Shown: positions 44,507-53,445, counted from the stretch's first letter. The stretch is DNA of 64,000 nt from Candidatus Nitrosocosmicus sp. (GCA_031177355.1 JAPSGR010000001.1:48620-112619), one strand, 5' to 3'. Notes: generated by a model from the letters alone, not told the origin. Numbers and translations: made by a program.

Positions 44507-45184
44507 ATGAATTCCATACGACGGTTTTTGCTATCTTCTATATATTGCAATAGTTTATCCGATGGTCAAAACGATGGCAGACCTATTTTTTCTTATCTTT
44601 ATCAGAAATGGGGATTTGACACAACTTTTTTTGAGAATGAGCTGTTGGATCTCGAAAAATTGGGACTAGTAATGATAAAACAAGATAGACAGAGTAAAAG
44701 TATGTTTGAAAAAGACAAATTATTATTTTCCATTACAAAGAAGGGTAGAGCCGAAATTAGGGTTGTGCTTGTCGGCGGAGTTTTTGATCTTCTTCATGTA
44801 GGTCATATTCATACTTTAAAGTCAGCTAAATCCCTTGGAGACGTATTGGTTATAGTGGTGGCAACAGACACCACGGTAAGCAATGTAAAGAAGAATCGCA
44901 AAATCTATCATGACCAAAACAGTAGATTAGAATTGGTTTCTTCCATAAGGTTTGTAGATAAGGCTATTATAGGCACGAAAAAATCAATATATGATACTGT
45001 GGATTTTGTCAAGCCCGATATTATCGCATTAGGATATGATCAAACTCACGATGAAAAAGCAATTAAAAAAAGTTGTTTAGATAGGGGATTGCAACTTGAT
45101 GTGGTTAGACTTTCCTCTCCTATACCTCAACTAAAGAGTTCAATGATCAAAAGTGAACTCGGAAGCTCATTTTACGATCTCTAG
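44507..45184 (+). CDS. ribL: FAD synthetase (RibL) with N-terminal winged helix
   Basis: Archaeal FAD synthetase adenylates FMN, the last step of flavin cofactor synthesis. The nucleotidyltransferase domain starts near residue 85 with VVLVGGVFDLLHVGHIHTLK, containing the HxGH motif (97-100), and ends with LKSSMIKSEL. Unlike many archaeal RibL proteins of about 150 residues, this has an extra N-terminal part of about 80 residues with a winged-helix look (FFENELLDLEKLGLVMI, then LLFSITKKGRAEI). That might bind DNA or RNA and regulate flavin genes, which is inference. It converges with ribK. Confidence 0.82.
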   Translation: MNSIRRFLLSSIYCNSLSDGQNDGRPIFSYLYQKWGFDTTFFENELLDLEKLGLVMIKQDRQSKSMFEKDKLLFSITKKGRAEIRVVLVGGVFDLLHVGHIHTLKSAKSLGDVLVIVVATDTTVSNVKKNRKIYHDQNSRLELVSSIRFVDKAIIGTKKSIYDTVDFVKPDIIALGYDQTHDEKAIKKSCLDRGLQLDVVRLSSPIPQLKSSMIKSELGSSFYDL

Positions 45185-45215
45185 ACCATAGAAGAATAGG
45201 ATTTATGGATCTAAT

Positions 45216-45956
45216 CTAATTTCTCATTTTGATGATAACACTATCGCCGTTTTTTAGATTGTATGTATCTTTGATGCTTTGTGGTCCAATGACTTCAATT
45301 AGGCTATTGTCATGATGGGTTCTTTCTAATAATAAAATATGCACTTCCTTTGCTTTATTATTTTCAAGATGCATGTCAGAATTGTAATTGCCTCTTACTT
45401 CTTGAAGTATCGTCGCTGCATAACATTTTACCCATCCGAAGGTTCTATCTTTATTTTTAAAACCTTCTATGTATATTGAGGGATGGTTTATCAGATCCCT
45501 TCTAGAATTAATATAGTGCTTGTCTTCCAACTTGACGTTTAGAGTGCCTGGAAACGGTTCATAACCCAATTTCCGTAAGAATTGCTTTTTGTATCCTTCA
45601 AGAGACATGTAGTATGCTCCTTCGCCCATTCCCGTGACTATCTTGCCTCTAAATTGTACCAGCTTATCGATAGGTTTCTCTATTGATTTCTTCAATAAAT
45701 CATAAACGTCCCGAAGAACTTCAAAACCTGCTTCCGTCAATTTCATCCCAAATTTTTTATTATTTTTAACTCTTTCTATATAACTATCTCTCTCTAAATC
45801 CAATAATACTTTAGAGGCCGTCTGTTGTGACCGATTAATTATAAGGCTTATTTGACTGCTTGTAATTTCAAGGTAATTGTCTCTACCTCCATTTTCTAAT
45901 AGATGAACTAAAACTAAAAAATGGAAATAGTTAAAGTTTTTATCTCTAACTATCAT
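45216..45956 (-). CDS. ribK: CTP-dependent riboflavin kinase (RibK) with winged helix
   Basis: Phosphorylates riboflavin to FMN using CTP. The catalytic domain (about residues 103-246) shows GKIVTGMGEGAYYMSLEGYKKQF, the family's nucleotide loop, FPGTLNVKL, and the late VIGPQSIKDTYNLKNGD cradle-loop barrel signature. The N-terminal 90 residues form a winged helix (TSSQISLIINRSQQTASKVLLDLERDSYIERV), a known combination in archaeal RibK/RbkR proteins that can also act as transcription factors. It sits seven bases before dnaG on the same strand, so they may share a message. Confidence 0.88.
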   Translation of the reverse strand: MIVRDKNFNYFHFLVLVHLLENGGRDNYLEITSSQISLIINRSQQTASKVLLDLERDSYIERVKNNKKFGMKLTEAGFEVLRDVYDLLKKSIEKPIDKLVQFRGKIVTGMGEGAYYMSLEGYKKQFLRKLGYEPFPGTLNVKLEDKHYINSRRDLINHPSIYIEGFKNKDRTFGWVKCYAATILQEVRGNYNSDMHLENNKAKEVHILLLERTHHDNSLIEVIGPQSIKDTYNLKNGDSVIIKMRN

Positions 45957-45962
45957 ACGGAA

Positions 45963-47339
45963 CTAGCTGCTGCTTATCGATGGGCTTATCAATCCAATCT
46001 CAGAAAATGTCTGAACTCTGACTGCTGGATTTGGTTTTTTCAAATTACTTGTCCTATGGCCAATTATGTATTTGATTCCTGATTTATTTGCCGCCTCAAC
46101 CAGCCGTGGGGTTACTATCCCATCCAAGACCAACAAATTACCATCTTTCAAGTTTGAAATCTTTTTTAACATGTCTGATATTGGGGTTTTTATAATTTTC
46201 TTCATGGATTTGTCGAAAACTATTGCATTTAGAGTTTCGTTAATTTCTTGAAAAACTTTCTTTACTGTCGAGATTACTTCTTCGTCTTCCCTGGAAATTA
46301 TGGGTGATTGTGGTGCAGATGATGGTATTTGTGATTTTAGTCCATTTAGAGAAGACGATTCCTGCTTTTGATAATTATTTCTATTTGACTCATTTGAATA
46401 TTCTTTTTGATATTCAGCTCCTACAGAAGCTTCTTGTTCGTTCACAATCTTCAATCCATGCTCATTTCTATGACCATTTCTAATTTGTTGAACGTTAGAA
46501 GGAATACGAGATTGATTTTCACTTAACCTTTCTTTCATGAACTGCTCGACATCTTTGAGGATTTCGGAAATCTCTAAAGGTGTACATTCTTCCACTTCTC
46601 TACCTGGAGGGGCTCGATATACCTTATCGATCTCAACTAATCCTTGTAACTCTTTTAAAATAAGATCGCCAGCGCGATCCCCATCTATAAAAGCTACCGT
46701 TTTTTTTCCATCAGTTAATTTTAATATTGTCTCATCAATTTTTGCTCCTTCTATAGCTATTGAATTATCGTAACCGGCTCTGAGTAAATTAATTACATCT
46801 GCGCGACCTTCAACAAGTATTATCCAATCACTGTCAAATACCCCAACTCCACATGCTAATTGCGCTTTTCCAAACGTTGTTAATCTGCCTGGTTTGCTCG
46901 CATCGTATACATCTTTTAGCATTTCTTCGCCTTCGCTTATCGTCTTGGTTGCCCATTCCTGTACGATTTTTTTAGCCCTATCTACGATTACTTTTTTCTT
47001 GATGGCTCTAATGTCGTCGATACCTACTAGAAAAAATTTAGCTTGAAACGGCCCTACTTTATCAATACTCTCTATAGCTGCAGCAATTAATGCCGCTGTA
47101 GAGATATCCGTACTCATCGGAATTAAGGCATCGCCTCTGGCTGAGTTTGATTTTGTATCTACATTAACCTCAATCCTACCAACTTTAGATACCTTTTGTA
47201 ATTCATTTAGGTTCATTTCAGGACCTAACAAACCTTCAGTCTGACCAAAAATGGCGCCAATGATATCTGCCTTCTCTACTAAGCCATCGACATCAAATTT
47301 AAGCTTTACATGGTATTTTACAATACCTGTGTTTGGCAT
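45963..47339 (-). CDS. dnaG: archaeal DnaG primase/exosome subunit
   Basis: Archaeal DnaG has a TOPRIM domain and binds the RNA exosome, where it may assist polyadenylate-rich RNA decay; primase activity is also reported. VEGRADVINLLRAGYDNSIAIEG and IDGDRAGD (about residues 174-230) are the TOPRIM acids. The N-terminus GAIFGQTEGLLGPEM is diagnostic. A longer frame starts at 47372, but ATG 47339 gives the family's N-terminus and is preceded by GAGGTA as a ribosome binding site. A Ser/Gln/Asn-rich linker (about 280-360) precedes a C-terminal domain. At 458 residues it is typical. Confidence 0.92.
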   Translation of the reverse strand: MPNTGIVKYHVKLKFDVDGLVEKADIIGAIFGQTEGLLGPEMNLNELQKVSKVGRIEVNVDTKSNSARGDALIPMSTDISTAALIAAAIESIDKVGPFQAKFFLVGIDDIRAIKKKVIVDRAKKIVQEWATKTISEGEEMLKDVYDASKPGRLTTFGKAQLACGVGVFDSDWIILVEGRADVINLLRAGYDNSIAIEGAKIDETILKLTDGKKTVAFIDGDRAGDLILKELQGLVEIDKVYRAPPGREVEECTPLEISEILKDVEQFMKERLSENQSRIPSNVQQIRNGHRNEHGLKIVNEQEASVGAEYQKEYSNESNRNNYQKQESSSLNGLKSQIPSSAPQSPIISREDEEVISTVKKVFQEINETLNAIVFDKSMKKIIKTPISDMLKKISNLKDGNLLVLDGIVTPRLVEAANKSGIKYIIGHRTSNLKKPNPAVRVQTFSEIGLISPSISSS

Positions 47340-47506
47340 CTTTACTACCTCGTTGTTATTTTTGTTAATCATATTTTGGTGATTAAGATAACTATAATAG
47401 CATGCCTTGATTAAGTTTTTTGTTTTTGAAAACCGTCACAGGCTGAATTAAACAATTTGCTTTCGGAATTTCGTATGCTAAAATATCATGGACAGAATAG
47501 ACTCCT

Positions 47507-47902
47507 TTAATTTTCTTTCATGCTATCATAAAAAGACTTAAGTTCTTCAACATTTTTAACCCTTCCTTGAGTTATGTTCATGAGCCTTGCCCTATATTTT
47601 TGATTAATGTATCTTTGACCTAGTAAATTACAGATTTTCTGTGTCATTATCTCGCCACTTCGATCTAAATCCAATAAAATTATTAGTTTCTTGTAATTGG
47701 AACGAAATTTATCCACTAAATCTATTGGATTCTTGAAATTATGATACAGTCGGATATTGCCGCTGCACCCTAAGTATGCTAATGCCTCAAAATCTCTTTT
47801 GCCTTCAACCAGAATCAAAGATTCTTGGGTCGATTCACTATTAATCTGTTCTATAAAATCATCAATTTGTTTAATGATTTGTATCTTTTCGTTTCTGTCC
47901 AT
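47507..47902 (-). CDS. small stand-alone TOPRIM protein
   Basis: A 131-residue protein built around one TOPRIM fold. The conserved acid is in LILVEGKRDFEALAYLG (Glu34 region) and the DxD pair is in IILLDLDRSGEIM (about residues 76-84). Small TOPRIM proteins of this size in archaea are related to RNase M5 and primase-like nucleases, processing RNA or DNA ends. It lies about 170 bases upstream of dnaG on the same strand, so two TOPRIM proteins are neighbours. The precise job is unknown. Confidence 0.75.
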   Translation of the reverse strand: MDRNEKIQIIKQIDDFIEQINSESTQESLILVEGKRDFEALAYLGCSGNIRLYHNFKNPIDLVDKFRSNYKKLIILLDLDRSGEIMTQKICNLLGQRYINQKYRARLMNITQGRVKNVEELKSFYDSMKEN

Positions 47903-47930
47903 TATTATTAAAGATTCATGGGGATAAAGA

Positions 47931-48233
47931 TTAGGAACCTACTCTCTTCATTTTTGATCCGCACTTTGGACATGCTGATTGATTATGCTTTGTACCACAG
48001 CTCATACAATAATAGCTAACGGAACTGCCGTTTCCCCCAAATACTGAACCGGCCATACCCATCTTCTTCATAGCTCTATTTCTGATATAGTAACTGAGCA
48101 ATATGAAAACTACTATTATTACAGGTAGGGATAACGGAAAGGGAAGCAAGAATGATATTGCAAGACTTATACCTAATGATATACCAATCCACAATAATTG
48201 TTGTGACAAGAATTCTTTGTTATTGCCTATCAC
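47931..48233 (-). CDS. membrane protein with C-terminal zinc ribbon
   Basis: A 100-residue protein with two hydrophobic helices (about residues 11-28 and 33-50) and a short cytosolic end. The last 30 residues hold CMSC and CPKC, a typical rubredoxin-like zinc ribbon with spacing of 10 residues between the pairs. Such small anchored zinc ribbons are common and uncharacterised in archaea. It is 28 bases from the TOPRIM gene on the same strand, which suggests co-transcription. Confidence 0.65.
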   Translation of the reverse strand: MIGNNKEFLSQQLLWIGISLGISLAISFLLPFPLSLPVIIVVFILLSYYIRNRAMKKMGMAGSVFGGNGSSVSYYCMSCGTKHNQSACPKCGSKMKRVGS

Positions 48234-48301
48234 TATCTCTCAGATATATAATTAAGAAACATTATATATAAAATGTTTCCCATAGTAATTAAATCTAAAA
48301 T

Positions 48302-48610
48302 TTAGTTGTATTCGGTATAATATTTGTACCTTTTTTCTACTTCCTTATTCTTACCTGTCTTCACTATATCGCTCTCCCTTTGGAGCAATTCTCTACAGTA
48401 GCGCTTGAACTTCATTCCCTCCTCTGTGTCGGGAAATTTGTCAAGGGAGTGCTCAAATTGTTTCATAAATTCTACAACGGTATTCCTAAATTCTTCTTTT
48501 GAAGGATGTTTATTTTTATTAACTTTAAACAAAGATACAGCCAGCTGTGATGCATAAATTTTTGCAACGTCTTCTGCTAGTCTATCCACTTCAAAATAGT
48601 CTGTCATCAC
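48302..48610 (-). CDS. conserved hypothetical helical protein
   Basis: A 102-residue soluble, helix-rich protein (VDRLAEDVAKIYASQLAVSLFKVNKNKHP, later EFRNTVVEFMKQFEHSLDKF) ending with a basic/tyrosine-rich tail. It contains one Cys and no recognisable domain. It belongs to the same-strand series zinc ribbon-TOPRIM-dnaG, with about 70 bases of spacing. I do not recognise its function. Confidence 0.6.
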   Translation of the reverse strand: MMTDYFEVDRLAEDVAKIYASQLAVSLFKVNKNKHPSKEEFRNTVVEFMKQFEHSLDKFPDTEEGMKFKRYCRELLQRESDIVKTGKNKEVEKRYKYYTEYN

Positions 48611-48704
48611 TTTAAAACTGTGAATTAATTAATATATTTTATGAGCATAAATGAAATAGATTACAATAGAAAGATAAAAATGGGATGCATTGAAGAATTG
48701 CATT

Positions 48705-48872
48705 ATGCCAATTACCGATGTAACAAAAAAGCAGATAGCTCAGCAGCGACGATTATTCTTTAAGATTTGTTTTGATTGTGGATCCAAAAACCCTATTGGA
48801 GGAAGTAGATGCAGAAAATGTCGGGGTAGCCACATGAGATTAAAAAATAGGACTTTGGGTGCTAAGAAATAA
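48705..48872 (+). CDS. rpl40e: large ribosomal subunit protein eL40
   Basis: A 55-residue zinc-binding ribosomal protein of archaea and eukaryotes, without the ubiquitin fusion of eukaryotes. Four cysteines form the site: CFDC and CRKC (residues about 22-39). The protein starts MPITDVTKKQ and ends with the basic LKNRTLGAKK. A TTG at 48690 lies in frame, but ATG 48705 gives the expected N-terminus. It is divergent from the helical-protein gene and stands alone before the radical SAM gene. Confidence 0.92.
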   Translation: MPITDVTKKQIAQQRRLFFKICFDCGSKNPIGGSRCRKCRGSHMRLKNRTLGAKK

Positions 48873-48970
48873 TTTAACAGTAATTTAACCTTTTTATAAT
48901 AATTTTTGGTTTTAAATAAGAAAACTTTAATTATCTTTTTAGATTCCTACACTGTGAGATAACATATAAT

Positions 48971-50695
48971 ATGAAGTATCCAAAGGTCGTTCTTACTGCT
49001 GATAGAACATTAATGTCTCCTTATAGAGGAATTTCACTCGCATCTTTTTTTGGATGTGCCCCTGCACTGGACCCGAATCGTAGTCATGATTCTATATGGT
49101 ATAAAATTTTGGGCAATCAAGTTACTCCAAAGTTACTTTTTGATTTTATATGTAATCCAATTGCGAATTCCAATGGGTTAGCTGATTATGCTCCTTACGG
49201 GTTGAGAAAAGTTGAAGCGTCGTTGCTAAGAGATGGTTATACTAAAGAGGACGTTGTCGTAGCTCATCCTGACTATATTGATAAATTCATTGGTCCCGAA
49301 ACACAATTCGTTGGCACATATGAAATGGATCCTCTTGGTATGGGACCAGTAACTATGACTTTTACATATGGTAGAAAACAAATGTCATATGCAGAGTTTT
49401 ACAATCGTGATTTACATCATCGTATTAATGCCGCAAAACAAAGGAATGGAAGCAAGGCAAAAGTCGTAGTTGGCGCCTCTGGTACATGGCAGTATAATTA
49501 TGATCCTGCAAAAATAGAAGAATATGGACTATATGCAATTGTAGAGGGTGATCTGGGAGGTATAGGTCCTGAAATTGATGGAGCTGGTGGAAGGTTTTTT
49601 GATTCACTTATTAACAATGAATTGGAAACTGCAAATCCATTCAAGAAATCTGAATTTAAGGTAGAAATTAAAGAATTTGATAGAAATGGTAGAAAATATC
49701 ACGGTAGATTTATTCATTACTCCAAGGAGCCAAGCGTCGATGAGATTCCTGAAATAATAAATCCCAGTATGCATGGAATGGTCGAAGTAATGAGGGGATG
49801 TGGAAGAGGATGCAAATTCTGCGACGTAACCCTCAGGCCGTTACGTTATTACCCCGTAGAGAAAGTGCAAAAGGAAATTCAGGTCAACATGAAGTATGGG
49901 GGTTTAAAAAATGCATGGATACACAGCGACGATATTTTTGTGTATGGTCTTAATCCTCGAACTACAAAGAATATGCAGCCAAACCGTGAGGCCATAGAAG
50001 AGCTATTTAAAGGCATTATGGAAACAGGTGTTGAACACACTAATCCTACTCATGGAACTCTCGCAGGCGCCATTGCTGATGAGAAACTTATACCAAACGT
50101 TTCCAAAATAATCAAGGCTGGTCCTTCTAATCATATAGGGGTCCAGTGTGGCTTTGAAACCGGCAGTATTCGTTTAATAGGCAAATATGCTGATAGAAAA
50201 CTTGCTCCCTTTAGGCCTTCTGAATGGCACTGGGTTGTTAAAGAAGGTGTAAAGACATTAAATGAAAATTATTGGGTGCCAGCCTTTACCCTTATTATGG
50301 GTTTAGACAACAATGAAAATGCAGACGACAGCTGGGAAACTATCCAACTTATCCATCAATTAGAAAAGGAGCAACCTGATTCTAAATTTACTGTAACACC
50401 TTTAACCTTTGTTCCGATCGGGCTATTGGAAAAGTCAGACTTTTTCGATATTGGAAATACAATGGACCCAGCAAAACTTGGAGTCATGTATAAAACTTGG
50501 CAACACAATTTCAAATATGCCATTCATAAGTTCATGCATAAGGTTGGCCAGAATGATCCGATAAAGAAAGTCTTCTTTGCAACCCTTGCGAGAACTTTAG
50601 GTGGTGTTCCACTTAGTGCAATGGAAAAATATGCACGTAAGAAGAGTCCAGAACACGAAAAAGTAATAGAAAAAATTAAGGCACAATATGCATAA
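48971..50695 (+). CDS. radical SAM enzyme, probably B12-type, possibly GDGT ring synthase-like
   Basis: A 574-residue radical SAM protein. The Cx3Cx2C cluster motif lies in MRGCGRGCKFCDVTLRP (about residues 275-290). The first 240 residues are a separate domain with segments like KAKVVVGASGTWQYNYDP and IVEGDLGGIGPEIDG that fit a B12-binding-like Rossmann fold, though the cobalamin His motif is not obvious. The C-terminal part after the barrel is about 120 residues. Size and layout recall archaeal tetraether ring synthases (GrsA/GrsB), which make cyclopentane rings in crenarchaeol; that is inference. It faces the HTH/B12-like regulator gene, 10 bases apart. Confidence 0.75.
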   Translation: MKYPKVVLTADRTLMSPYRGISLASFFGCAPALDPNRSHDSIWYKILGNQVTPKLLFDFICNPIANSNGLADYAPYGLRKVEASLLRDGYTKEDVVVAHPDYIDKFIGPETQFVGTYEMDPLGMGPVTMTFTYGRKQMSYAEFYNRDLHHRINAAKQRNGSKAKVVVGASGTWQYNYDPAKIEEYGLYAIVEGDLGGIGPEIDGAGGRFFDSLINNELETANPFKKSEFKVEIKEFDRNGRKYHGRFIHYSKEPSVDEIPEIINPSMHGMVEVMRGCGRGCKFCDVTLRPLRYYPVEKVQKEIQVNMKYGGLKNAWIHSDDIFVYGLNPRTTKNMQPNREAIEELFKGIMETGVEHTNPTHGTLAGAIADEKLIPNVSKIIKAGPSNHIGVQCGFETGSIRLIGKYADRKLAPFRPSEWHWVVKEGVKTLNENYWVPAFTLIMGLDNNENADDSWETIQLIHQLEKEQPDSKFTVTPLTFVPIGLLEKSDFFDIGNTMDPAKLGVMYKTWQHNFKYAIHKFMHKVGQNDPIKKVFFATLARTLGGVPLSAMEKYARKKSPEHEKVIEKIKAQYA

Positions 50696-50705
50696 ACACA
50701 CTTTT

Positions 50706-51608
50706 TTATCTAGTCATTTCTCCTTCCAAATCGTTTAACAAATTATCAAAGTCAGTATACACTTTTGTTTCTGGCATATGTTTTTCGAATTTCTCCTTCA
50801 ATAATTTGTTTGAAAAAATAAAAACCTTATACATTTGCTGGGATTCATATTGTACTAAGGTTGAATAAAGAAATCTAATTGATGTTTCATTGTTTGAAAC
50901 GATGACTATTACCGACTTTCCGCTTACTCGTTTATAGACCTTATTAATATAACGTTGTAAGTCAATATCAAAAAATGGATCTATGTAATTCTCAACGTTT
51001 CCTACGAGTACAGATTTTATCCCTTCCTTGTTTGTTAATATTTCTAGCATAATACAAATCGGAACTGAATCATCATCGCCTGAAATAATTATTATTTGAG
51101 AATCGCCATAGCGAGTATTGTTTAACCTAGTCAGATTTCCAAGAACTCTCACGGAATTTGAGAGATTACTACACAAATGGATCTTTTCGGTTTTTCCAAT
51201 TTTGCCTCTGTTGAATAGCTCTAAAAATGTATTGAGAACTGGCAAATAGACATTGGAAACAATTTTTCTCAAATTAATATTGCGGTTAATCAAACTTAGA
51301 ATAATATTTTCAGCTAATTCTTTTTTACCATCAAGTAAAGCTCCAATAAGTTTTTGTTGAACATCCAGAAAATTTTCATCTTTCGAATCCAAATTGGTTA
51401 TCCCCGGATGTAAAAACCAAAAATTTACAGATCCGATTTTCTTTTTATTCAGGATTTTCTGAAAATATAAAATATCAAGATATTTGGATATTGTAATGCG
51501 ATTCGTTCCTAATGTTTGAGCAATTTCGGTACTTGACATGGGATTATTATTTTGGAGAAGATCTATTACGTTTCGTTGGATATCTGCTAAACTATATTTC
51601 TTGTACAT
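50706..51608 (-). CDS. winged-helix regulator with B12-sensor-like fold
   Basis: A 300-residue protein. Residues 8-66 are a winged helix (SSTEIAQTLGTNRITISKYLDILYF). Residues about 78-160 form an all-helical bundle (QQKLIGALLDGKKELAENIILSLI, then VYLPVLNTFLELFNRGKIGKTEKIH) like the B12-binding cap of CarH and methionine synthase. Residues about 168-300 look like the partner Rossmann domain. The cobalamin His motif DxHxxG is not seen; the site reads ISGDDDSVP, so B12 may not bind. It could sense another ligand, or be a degenerate CarH. It converges with the radical SAM gene. Confidence 0.7.
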   Translation of the reverse strand: MYKKYSLADIQRNVIDLLQNNNPMSSTEIAQTLGTNRITISKYLDILYFQKILNKKKIGSVNFWFLHPGITNLDSKDENFLDVQQKLIGALLDGKKELAENIILSLINRNINLRKIVSNVYLPVLNTFLELFNRGKIGKTEKIHLCSNLSNSVRVLGNLTRLNNTRYGDSQIIIISGDDDSVPICIMLEILTNKEGIKSVLVGNVENYIDPFFDIDLQRYINKVYKRVSGKSVIVIVSNNETSIRFLYSTLVQYESQQMYKVFIFSNKLLKEKFEKHMPETKVYTDFDNLLNDLEGEMTR

Positions 51609-51659
51609 TAGTTACAATAGTCCACCTTTTGCTTACTATAAAATAAACGACTCTTTAAT

Positions 51660-52343
51660 TTAAGAGTCTTTAAATTCTATTGCTAGTTCGTGTATTTTGT
51701 TATACCAGTTATCGGACTTTACTATGCTGCTTGCTGCCAGAATTCCGATGGCCCCCAGATCCAACGCGATCCGTACATCCTTAGGTGTATTGATTCCTGC
51801 ACCACAAATCAATTTTGATTTTGTCCCGCTGGTCTCTAGGTAATATGCTGATTCTTTTATTAAAGATGGCTTTTCGGTAGAAATGGATCTATTAGTACCT
51901 ATCAATTCTGGTGGCTCTATTGCAATGAAATCTGGTTCTAAATTGCTGACAACTTTTAGTTCATCAAGGTTTTTTGCACAAACTATTGAAATAAGTTGTA
52001 ATGACCTCATTCTTTCTACTATCTTTGCTATAGTGTCTATGTCAATTGGATGTTCACTGTGATTTATTAATGAACCAACTCCTCCTGATGCCTTTACCAT
52101 TTCAGGTATTGTAAAGCCGGTACTGGGTCCTATTTGCTTTAAATCTATATGCTGAGCTACGATTTCGATTCTAGTTTTTTTAACTATCCAAGCTAAAAGA
52201 ACCTGTGGAGGAGATATCAAGATTCTTACATCTAAATTCCGGCAGACCTTCTCTGCTTCTTTGGCTATGATAACGGCTTTTTCGCCAGAGATTTCGCCAT
52301 AGTTCTTTAAGTTTATAATAAAGGGTCCATTTCTATCTGTCAT
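51660..52343 (-). CDS. tpiA: triosephosphate isomerase, archaeal type
   Basis: Interconverts dihydroxyacetone phosphate and glyceraldehyde 3-phosphate. Archaeal TIM signatures are the start FIINLKNYGE with the catalytic Lys and Asn, AQHIDLKQIGPSTGFTIPEM, SLINHSEHPIDI with the catalytic His, the Glu in FIAIEPPELIGT and the phosphate loop GAGINTPKDV. At about 227 residues it is the short archaeal form. An upstream frame runs to 52403 inside the FBPase gene, but ATG 52343 gives the normal N-terminus with AGGAA upstream. It is 19 bases after fbp on the same strand. Confidence 0.93.
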   Translation of the reverse strand: MTDRNGPFIINLKNYGEISGEKAVIIAKEAEKVCRNLDVRILISPPQVLLAWIVKKTRIEIVAQHIDLKQIGPSTGFTIPEMVKASGGVGSLINHSEHPIDIDTIAKIVERMRSLQLISIVCAKNLDELKVVSNLEPDFIAIEPPELIGTNRSISTEKPSLIKESAYYLETSGTKSKLICGAGINTPKDVRIALDLGAIGILAASSIVKSDNWYNKIHELAIEFKDS

Positions 52344-52362
52344 CCGATTTATTCCTGCCAGC

Positions 52363-53445
52363 TCATTTGAATTTTTCATTAAGTTTGGACATTCTGGCTT
52401 CATATCCTTTGTTGTATTCTAATTCGTCAGGAACTAGAGTCGCAGGATGAATAAATCCTTGAACCCTTAATACCATGGCACGTTCTGAAGCGAGCCTTCT
52501 TTGATAATCCCAATCCGCTGTTCCAAATCCATCGTGCGGGCCGGTGAGCTTTCCATTATGCATACTAAATAGTAGACAAGAGACAATAGGGATCGAGTAG
52601 TTTAAACTAGCAGGAGAATTCAGTGCAACGGGCATAAATGGCATATGATGACTTCCTCGTGTATTTCCTGCTACAATGTGGGGGTCATTAAAAGCACTAC
52701 CTGCCTCCTCAGTAGCCGGAAAATTCTTTTGCGTTCTTACAATGGCAATTGGATCATCCTTGCCCACATATGTTCCTGCTATATTGTGAAGTCTATCTGT
52801 AGAGCATGATACTATCTGTTCGCCTTGATGAGATAAAATAGAATGTACGACATACCGACCAGGGTACATTAAAGCTGCTTCCAATTCGGGCTTATCATTC
52901 CATAACTGCAGATCAGCAATTTTTCCCGTCATTACATCCATTATTCTAAAAATAACGCCATGTGCAAGTTCTTCATTTATGATTAGACCAGTATTGCTCC
53001 TTGCGTCCACAAACATTCTCCAAAAGGGAAAATTGTAAGCCCCTGGCTCTGTCTTGTCGGCCGCAAAGACACAGAATACCTCGCTAGGTCTTTCCTCCAT
53101 TTCTATTTCTGCCACTCCTGGCCCCATTCCTTTTACGTTTCCTGAGAACGAATCCTTAAGTAGATCCTGACCAGCACCATATAATCCCTGTTCTTTTGCT
53201 ACTTTAGTTCCTTCAGTGAATGCATCCCATGCAAGCTGATGTATTTGTTTGTTATCCACCCCTAGGGTATGAGTCATGACAATATGTATATCGTCACCTG
53301 TGTAACCAATGTAATTGTCAATCAAAATGCCCTTGCCATTTTTAGTCACAAAGTCTTTTACAGTTTGTATTAATTTATCGCTTGGCCTGGTATGACCTCC
53401 AATTCCTCCTATGTCTGCTTTTATTGCTGAAACAGTGATCTTCAT
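52363..53445 (-). CDS. fbp: fructose-1,6-bisphosphate aldolase/phosphatase
   Basis: Bifunctional type V enzyme that condenses triose phosphates and removes the phosphate to give fructose 6-phosphate, making gluconeogenesis one-way. The start MKITVSAIKADIGGIGGHTRPSDK contains the metal-binding DIGG and GGH, followed by DDIHIVMTHTLG. Conserved KGMGPGVAEIEMEERPSE and RGSHHMPFMPV lie in the middle, and HDGFGTADWDYQR near the end. At 360 residues it has family length. Together with the adjacent TIM gene it supplies hexose phosphates from fixed carbon. Confidence 0.95.
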   Translation of the reverse strand: MKITVSAIKADIGGIGGHTRPSDKLIQTVKDFVTKNGKGILIDNYIGYTGDDIHIVMTHTLGVDNKQIHQLAWDAFTEGTKVAKEQGLYGAGQDLLKDSFSGNVKGMGPGVAEIEMEERPSEVFCVFAADKTEPGAYNFPFWRMFVDARSNTGLIINEELAHGVIFRIMDVMTGKIADLQLWNDKPELEAALMYPGRYVVHSILSHQGEQIVSCSTDRLHNIAGTYVGKDDPIAIVRTQKNFPATEEAGSAFNDPHIVAGNTRGSHHMPFMPVALNSPASLNYSIPIVSCLLFSMHNGKLTGPHDGFGTADWDYQRRLASERAMVLRVQGFIHPATLVPDELEYNKGYEARMSKLNEKFK

